Shown here piece by piece: positions 56,401 through 64,000 of a stretch of 64,000 nucleotides of DNA. The notes below the pieces were generated by a model, which worked only from the letters and a program-made list of their open reading frames with translations, did no database searches and was not told where the DNA came from. Positions within the stretch are counted from its first letter, which is position 1; each line of letters opens with the position of its first letter. Made by a program: the position numbers and the translations under genes. The stretch spans positions 434,001-498,000 of the forward strand of contig MOWL01000023.1 in assembly GCA_002110485.1 (NCBI GenBank). The letters run 5' to 3'. This DNA is from Emergomyces orientalis (lineage: Eukaryota > Ascomycota > Eurotiomycetes > Onygenales > Ajellomycetaceae).

Positions 56401-59400
56401 AAAGGCGGTGGGGAATTTTATGCCCTGGAATATGACCGAGATTAGGTTAACGATGGTATCCCAGAGTGTGAGAAGCGGGATAATGGCGGTATATGCGACA
56501 CTGTTGATGGATTGGGCACTTTGGTAGCATCTCTTTATTCTCAAATTTCCCAATGTGGCTCTCGAAACAATGACCGTTTCCGGAAATCTTGATTCCTTCT
56601 GGAGAGTGTATAAAACGAGATGGATAGTGACTAGCTGATATTTCCTGGAGCTCAAATATCCAGGCTGTCTGCTCCTTTAGAGCCTTTAAAAATGTCCATG
56701 CACTCTCAGAGCCCTGTAATTCCTTTCTCGGTTTTCGAGAAGACAAATGGAGGATTAACCGACACGAACATGCCGAGTATGTCCCCTTTTTTCGTGCATC
56801 GCACTGCACAATGTATAGTATTAGTACACCCATTCTCTAGGGTTATTTCAGTTAGCCACCTCTTCTCTACATTAATCTTCCCACTTCATTCCGTGGAAAT
56901 CTGCTTGATGAAAACCCAGGGTTTGTCAAGGGCACGAGGTATTCATCAAGCGCGATCGTGCTCATATACAAAATTTTCTGCACAGAACGCTCAATTTTGT
57001 TATCTACAACGTTTGATAGGCCCCGGATGATAGGATCGTCGCTTTGTACTCCGAGATTGGTTAGGAAAAAAAGCCCGATTTTGTTGAATGTGATGTTTCA
57101 TCAAGAGGCAATTCGTTCGCAAAATTGCAATCCCTCCAGGTATGCGTGCTCCTTTGGCGCGTTCCACTGTCTTGTTGAGAATCAAGAACGCTGATTTATC
57201 ATGTCTCAAGGTTTACTATCTGCCTTCTTCTGTAAGGAAGTGGCCTGCAAGCAGATTCTTCCAAGGTTTTATAATAATTTCGTAAAAAGGTGGAGTATAA
57301 GAATGCTGAGCAGCGGGCCTGAGAATGCTAAGATGCCACCTATGGCGCTTTGGCTTATTCCTCTTCACCAGACAATTGGTAAAGAGCTCATAGGTACAAA
57401 TGGAAGAGTTTAAGGGAGGAGAGGATACACTCCACTACGCCCTTAAAACTAGATATTAGTTTGTAAACAATTGCTCTGCCATCTCAGAAACAGGAGGAGC
57501 CAAATATAGAAGGAAATCTCGTCTGGAACTATTTAGGCTGGCAAGCTCAGCGCTCCGTAGCTTTTCTGCCTTGGTCATTTTGTAAGATGGCATTTCTTGA
57601 CGGACATCGGCAACATCGTTCGAAAGAAATGAATATATCCTACCCCTCGTTCCTCGGTGGGCTCAGCGCGAAAGAATATTCCTTGCTCTTTCCATTTTCT
57701 TCAACTTGGCCTCAAGCTTTTTCCTTTTTTTTGGTTTCTCCCGATTTTGCGTTTTCTGTGAGGGGTGAACTTCACGGCGTAGTAAACCGAGGGAGAGTGA
57801 GCGCCTATTTTATATACCTGGGTCGACAATCAAGTGGTAGGTTTTCTTCGTTGTAATAATCTTTGAAGACGTGTGAATCTGAAATCCAAGATTTTGCATC
57901 TCGGATCGAATTAGAGTGACAATAGATATGGCTTGCATAAATTACGTGTTCACAATATAGCACATTGTGCTATGTAGAAGTTTGGGAGACGAAAATTGCC
58001 GAATTGTAGGAAGACGGCAAACGGAAAGCCTCCATAACATAGCAGAAGTGTCATTCAACTATGATTGCCTGGTGACCATGAAAAAGGCATTTATAGCATC
58101 GACGTACATGTGAGCGGATGTATACAGACACTGCAGAAGAATTTTCTTCCATATGATGCTGAAAGAATCTATGTGAAGGGGCCAATTTTTAAAATTAATG
58201 CGATCAAATTGGATAGATTTTGGCCAAAAGGGTCGCGACTATGGTCCGATGCATTCAAACCACGCGTGGTATACATGGTTTTTTCAGGTGTTACAAAAAT
58301 CTCATCCAACCTCATGCTCAGCGTGGAAGCTGGCGGGGCATTGATGAGTGTAGAGGGCTTCTCCTCTCTTCTCTCAGGCGTCCGATTCCATTGGGGTATT
58401 GGTCGTCTTGGCCTTACTGTTCCCCTTTTTATGTTGAATCCCGGGTTGATTTCGGTGGAATTATATGTACGAATGTCCAGACAAAGAAAATGGTAACTTA
58501 TTTTCTGCGGGAACTGGCCGGGGACTTTGGGCTCCAGACATTTTCAGAAAACTTTTCAATTCCCTATGTCAACTCGGATCTTTGTGCCTCCGTCAGATTC
58601 TCTTCTATATGTGGGCTTCCAACAGTTATGGTCGAATCTCGGATGTTACACTTGACCTTGATGTCATACAACCAAGGCAGCCTTATTTATCCGGTATTTT
58701 GGCCTGTTCTGACGCTGGTTGACAAGGAGGCAATTTGCGCTTGAAATCATTTCTTACAACAAGTGGCTCCATAGACATTGTTCTTCATGACGAACTCCTT
58801 CGGGAGTAGAAAAGGGGTATAAACGGTTTCAGCGGCGTTACCATCCGGGGATAGCAAGCCGTTGGCGGTAGCAGGCAGTGCCTGGATATTCACCAGCCCC
58901 TGGAAATTCGCAACCGCGTGTATGAGGCTCCAAGTATGCGACCGTACAAGCTGCTGCCCTCCCTCTCTAACCGCGCCTGCGGTATTCTGGGAGGGGAACG
59001 AGGCGGAACGGCTGCGCGGTCAGAAATCTGGGTAAGACAAAAGGCGCATTGTCCTTCCATGAGGAGGTTGATTTCCCCTGCTGAGTTTCGCAAATCACTC
59101 ACTATTTAATGGAGTTAGGCATCTTTTCCATGCCAGCGTGAGATCTCTAATCGGGGATAACCGGGGGAGAATAAATGCTGGACCTGGGCTTCGCCAGTAT
59201 TCTTTTGACTTCTAGCGCCACACCGCAGAGCAATTTTCGTGATGCCGCCGCTCCCAAGTTAAATCACAGTTCAATATTCACTCAGTATCGGTGATCAATA
59301 AAATATATCAAGTGTTCGGTCTCTTGGTAGCTCTGTCATTCTGAAGTCAGACCATAGTCCATAGCCAATATTTGGAGCGCACCCCATGTCAGGAGATATC

Positions 59401-61490
59401 TGTCCCTCAGCCTGAGATTAAATAAGTGAGGCAAGGCGACACCGCATGACAAAGTATCTGGCGGGTGTGTTTCTCATTTGTTTCGACTGGTTTTAGAGCT
59501 GGCATTCATGAAGGGGTCATCAGGAAGCTGTGCTGCTAATATTAGAAAAATGCGTTATGAAAGTTCTTCACTATCAACCTGTGCCGGACACCTTGCACCG
59601 TACTAGTTTCCACAAGCGGTTCATATGTCTGATAATAAGAAGCCCCTTAAATGTCCATATTTGAGTGCTAACTGCATGTCATTCGTAAGCAGTTGGTAAG
59701 TAGCTGACAAGGCGGCCTCAAAGTGATCGTCGGAATTAGGCGACATTTCCGCGGGTACAGATGCTAGGCAGAGCTGATGTTTTGAACGCTCTCCATTGGT
59801 GCGTGGCACTCTTGAGCGTTCATGTGGTAGTTATTACCCGGAATCAAATCTCTTTCAGCGCCCCTTGGGGCAGAGAATTACACCGTTGGCGAGAGAATTT
59901 CGATGCGACAAGGGAGAAGAGACAAGGTAGGGATATCATGCGGGTTATAAAATAGCCCGTTTTATGGACAACTATCCTGGATGGTATCAAACTATGCCAA
60001 AAAAGCAATAGTATGATGGCGACTTCACGAAGGTCTGGTTAAAAATGGGAGTTGGAAGCGAAAGAATCATCCAAGCTAAAAGGCGGCACATGTAAATCGG
60101 TGGAAGGTAGGCAATAGCAAACAAAAGACCCGGCGTGATATTCAGCTCGTCTATGAAACAGGGCAGTAACCGGTAGAATAGTGATGTAGCCAAAGGCGGT
60201 CTCCCAATGTAAAATGGGAGATCGTCTGGCATGTCTCCTTGGTGCATATCTGACAGGGATGATGATGGCGGAAGCGTGAAGGAAGGGGTGGACAGTGATA
60301 TTTATCCACGCAAAAAAACCAGTGAAGAATGATGGGTCATTCATTAGGGGATACATCCATCCGTTATGGAATTGGAGATCTCAATCCCATAATAATGCGC
60401 AGAAATTACTGTGACGGTTAAAAATTTCTACTTCGTTGTCACCTTTTTGAGTCGTTCCAGCCTTTTAATGCAATGCACCAGCCCACGATTACCAGGCAAA
60501 GGTCGTCGTTTAACCTCAAGTTCTAGAGATTCTCTCCCGAATCGGTTGTTCGCATTAAAGCATGACATCTCCTCTTATCTGTTCCCTTAACAGGTCAATA
60601 CCGAACCAAATCGTACTTGAAACTTCAGTCTGCAATTATCAGCAGTACCTATCTTGCTTACCCCCATTTCTTTAAGGCAAAAAATAATCACGCTGGCCTT
60701 GGCATTATTTGGGAAATGACAAGGTTGGAGTAACAAGTCTTTCAATATCCTTGTGCTCCTTCGGACCCCCGTGACCAACTTACTGTCCATGTTTCATATG
60801 AGAGTTTCGCCGATGGTTTCCACGTTTGAGAGCCCGCATACCCAGTAGTATGCTTTCTGTTCGTTGAGGAGAACTACCCCGGATTTTGACGTGGAGAGCA
60901 GACATGTCCACCCTCAAGCGCAATTATGCTTGTGGGCCGTGGCTGGGGCGCAGTCGCTCGGAAGAAGTGCGGGCAAGCAGTGAACCCCGAGTGTGTGTTC
61001 TCGACCCCTGTACACCGATCCAACCCGCCTCGTCTAGTCGCAATCAAGCAATAATAAGAGTAAAATTTGGCGATCCCTGGTTGAATTTGGGGCGATGTTA
61101 CCATGGCTATCCTCGTATCAAGCAGACCTCAAATCGACAGTACCTCATGGCCCACAGGATCAATGTCAGACAAATAGCCCGATGTTGCATCCCTGAGGCG
61201 AAACCAGAAGCTGCTTTCGTTGGAGAAGATGAATACCAGGACAACCAACCCGAAACCCTTGCCTACCTAGACGTGCACCAATCATCTCCGAGTATTGCAC
61301 AGTGCCATTCACGTTTATTTTCGGGCCAGTACACACGAAAGAGGGCGTCTAAATCGCCGGTATTGTTCTCAAAGGGCAGAAGTTGCACTGCTCATCCCAT
61401 CTAACTTCCTTAAATCCCGTCTCAACACCTATCGAAGTAAGTTGCGCGATGCGCTGGTTTGAGTTAGCGTGCTGAAACTGAGGTAATTGG

Positions 61491-61552
61491 GCAACAACGT
61501 GGTATCGAACCCCAGCACGACTATTGCGCTAACCAGGGAGTGGGGCCCAAGC
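61491..61552 (-). pseudogene. tRNA-Met(elongator)-like relic lacking the anticodon arm
   Basis: On the minus strand TGGTTAGCGCAATAGTC (A-box/D-arm type, 61,519-61,535) is followed within a few bases by GGTTCGATACC (perfect B box, 61,501-61,511). Outer arms TTGGGC and GCCCAA can pair. In an intact elongator tRNA-Met about 15-18 bases with the CAT anticodon lie between these parts; here they are missing. It is a tRNA fragment or a tRNA-derived SINE head. Confidence 0.35.
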
Positions 61553-63565
61553 CTTCTCCAACAGGTGTTGAGTGCGCCAACAACACCAGGCCAAGATTGG
61601 CAGTAATGCTTAAATCATCGCCCATAGCCAGGATGTAACTAGTTAAATTTGTGGTCTGCGAAGCTCGTGATCTCACTGATCGTTCAAGCATACTGAGTAT
61701 TGTAGCTGCCAGGGGCTGATGTTGTGTGCCCAAGTACCTGGAGGCTCGTATTGTCGATATAAAAATAGCGGAGGCAAGTTTAATCAGATCAGATCGCAGT
61801 GTGCAGTACGGAGTACATACACGCAAATAAGGCGTCAGACCACCCTGGATGACAGCCATAGATGGACTTCGTCGACGTCTGGCTGGGTGAATCGTGGTCC
61901 TCTCATCAAGACGGGAGTGAGATAATGGAGCCGAGGTTCCTAATCTGGAAAATAACGGCTTTCCTATTCGACATTAGCGGTATCATTGATACGGTACAGT
62001 CCTAAAGTATACAGAACACTTTGCTAGGCATATTTATAGCTCCAGCATACATCTCAGATATAACTCACCATACTCAACATCTATATATTATTTATATGCT
62101 TCTTGCATCGGTGTAGAGTATTAAGTCAAGCAAGAATGGATTGCGTTATGGGCTCTAGCTTTGCCCAAGCTTGAGTGTTGGCTTGGGATACAGAGAATAG
62201 GGATGCCAAAGGGAGCACGATCACCACCTTTTGATTGTGCTGCAACTCCATACTATGTCCTCTTGGCTGGTATCGTTTAAAATTGTGATGCCCTAGCTAA
62301 TGACAGCCATTCAAAGCAAAACTTTTTGAAGCGCGCGTAATGTGGTGGCGAGGTAAGCTGGCTTCCCCGCTCACCACTTCGAGCTGCTTTTTTTTTTTTT
62401 TTGCAACCACTTGTTGAAGGCTTTTCAACTCCGTATACCCTCATCGAAATGGGCTTATGTGGTTTCGCTGAGCAATTCAGTTTTGGTTTGTTCCAGATTG
62501 GCCATCTTCCATATTTCGCTCTACTGTTGATGCAACTAGTCCACAGCGAGCCACCACAACGATTTTGGCAGGCTTTCCTCGCCTATGGATTTATTGAAGG
62601 TGATACTTCAATTACCCGACCATGAAGGTATCTCGGGTGTTGCCGATAGGTACTGCCAAACATACTCCACACATGCACCCCTCATTACAGTATTCACATG
62701 GGAAGACCAAAACCTCATCAAATTTTGACGTGCAGCAAATCAGAGAAAAGCATAGTGGTTGACCAGCCATCTAGGCTTTGCTCTCGGCTGCTTGCCCCAA
62801 CCCGCACACGACGTCGCTCGTATTCAAACCTTCCCTCGTTTCATAAATTACTGCGTCGCGAATACTAGGACATACAGTGCTGACTTAATGTACTGTAACA
62901 TGTATTTTCGCCCCAGGACGCCAAGCTTCACAAATTCTCGAATGACCAAGGGGGTGAAAGATGCCGCCTAGAGGGTTATGCCCTCGTGTTTCGAGTATGA
63001 GGTCCAAAACTAGTGTTATCCGATCCTGATGTTTGATTAACTACCCTCTTGCGCTGGAACCGGTGGGAATTATGGCTACAGGTGTACTCCGTAGGAGTCA
63101 ACCAACTCGAGTTCCACACAGCCGCAAACGCAAGCCTTCTGGAAAGCTTCCCCGCCCCCCGCCCCCAAAAGAAAAGAAAAGAAACAAAGATGCGCTGTAC
63201 CAAGAAAGCAATGCAGCTAGCGAAGATCCTTCTCTTCTTCCCTTGAAACCAAGACATTTGTTACTTCACACTACTGCTAAGCGGGATTTCAACAATGCTC
63301 CAATCAGTGGATCACAGCTGTCCTCGCCGCCTGACCAGTCAGAATCTATATTAAACAAATATTGAATCAATCGATTCCAGAACCTGTCCTTCTTCGAGAA
63401 AGCAAAAAGGAGAAAAAGAAGAAATGAAATCCAAATTATCAGGCTATATTATGTCCGAATAACCAATCTCCGCGCACTCGGATCTTGCTCTTCACCCGAA
63501 CACGCGATATCCTCTACGAAAACAATATGTCATTTTTCTTGAGAGCAACTTATCCATTATCAAAA

Positions 63566-63626
63566 CACAGCAAGAAAAAAAGAAAAAAAATTTATAAAAA
63601 TAATAAAAATAATAAAAATAATAATG
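63566..63626 (+). repeat. AT-rich microsatellite (AAAAATAAT)n
   Basis: An A-rich run (aagaaaaaaa) leads into about three copies of AAAAATAAT. Simple repeat only. Confidence 0.8.
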
Positions 63627-64000
63627 TTGTGATCGGTTATTTCCATCATCGGAGCAGGAAAGCTTGTAATTTTCATCTTGGAAGGGGAGCATTCTTCGCT
63701 GGGGTGCGGGGAAACTCACCCACTCTTGGCCAAACTTTGCGAACTTTAAGGATTTGGGCGACTCCACACGGCTCTTAGTCCAAGGGCCAAGCTTCCCAGA
63801 ACCCCCTTCATTCAACCTCACAGTAAAACTTAGGCCGATAATCACAAAATGTCAAAAGTATTTCTCCCGTCTGGCACAAGGTAAGAATTACTGGCTTCAA
63901 GAAGAGCAGGCTTGTGTTTATCAGCGATAGAGCCAGGAAACCCTGCCTTATTCTTTGTCAAACCGCTCTGCGTCGTCGGCTAGGAAGTTATCTAACTGAT

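Larger units (their letters stand above)
53445..64000. other. gene-poor region with eroded coding-like stretches
   Basis: No intact gene could be supported in 10.5 kb. Coding-like pieces with mixed frames occur on the minus strand at about 57,600-55,500 (for example KMTKAEKLRSAELASLNSSR then FLLYLAPPVSEMAEQLF). Others lie on the plus strand at about 58,030-59,100 (FGGIICTNVQTKKMVTYFLR). None could be assigned to a family with confidence. GC content is moderate rather than strongly AT-rich, unlike the decayed elements. A poly-T run lies at 62,387-62,402. Confidence 0.4.

Noticed and set aside
60886..61404. Plus-strand 172-residue frame
   Set aside because: Unusual composition, no motif, no splice sites consistent with a gene; left unannotated.
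63033..63365. Plus-strand 110-residue basic, Pro-rich frame
   Set aside because: Low complexity and no supporting context.

Overview
The window comes from a filamentous ascomycete. The coding genes have short spliceosomal introns (GTRAGT donors, CTAAC-type branch sites, CAG/TAG acceptors), and the gene set is fungal: riboflavin RIB1, SAGA subunit SGF29, mannose-6-phosphate isomerase, coatomer epsilon, and a bZIP-DUF3425 regulator. A Eurotiomycete of the Onygenales type, with AT-rich repeat blocks between gene islands, fits best. That placement is inference.

Layout. 1-12.5 kb is a gene island: a bZIP/DUF3425 transcription factor cut by the left edge (minus), a SAM methyltransferase with a histidine-rich insert (plus), RIB1 (minus), SGF29 (minus) and PMI (plus). 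SGF29 and PMI share a 331-bp divergent promoter. 12.5-15.6 kb is AT-rich and holds one small two-exon secreted cysteine-containing protein (minus). 15.6-44.3 kb is a nested retrotransposon block. It contains a 5'-truncated LINE with a 14-bp target duplication inside a decayed minus-strand Ty1/copia element, then a decayed Ty3/gypsy element. Next comes a composite in which a pair of inverted 420-bp copia LTRs encloses a LINE ORF1 fused to copia pol, followed by LINE ORF2. Two LINEs meet tail to tail over a fragment of another LINE. The block ends with a young copia element (333-bp LTRs, CATTT target duplication) whose RNase H has an internal deletion.

44.3-50.7 kb is a second gene island: an alpha/beta hydrolase (plus), coatomer epsilon SEC28 (minus) and a lineage-specific protein carrying two copies of a 37-39-residue motif (minus). 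50.7-64 kb is gene-poor. A calcineurin-like phosphoesterase at 52.4-53.4 kb is broken by three frameshifts. The last ~10 kb has only eroded coding-like stretches and one tRNA-Met-like relic lacking its anticodon arm.

The island genes are mostly independent housekeeping functions: riboflavin synthesis, mannose-6-P supply for glycosylation, SAGA histone reading and COPI transport. The main biology is genome defence and element decay. In the older elements the in-frame stops are mostly TGA at Trp and Arg positions, while the young copia element at 38.8-44.3 kb is nearly untouched. Splice sites were assigned by eye from reading frame and family continuity; no alignment or search was run.
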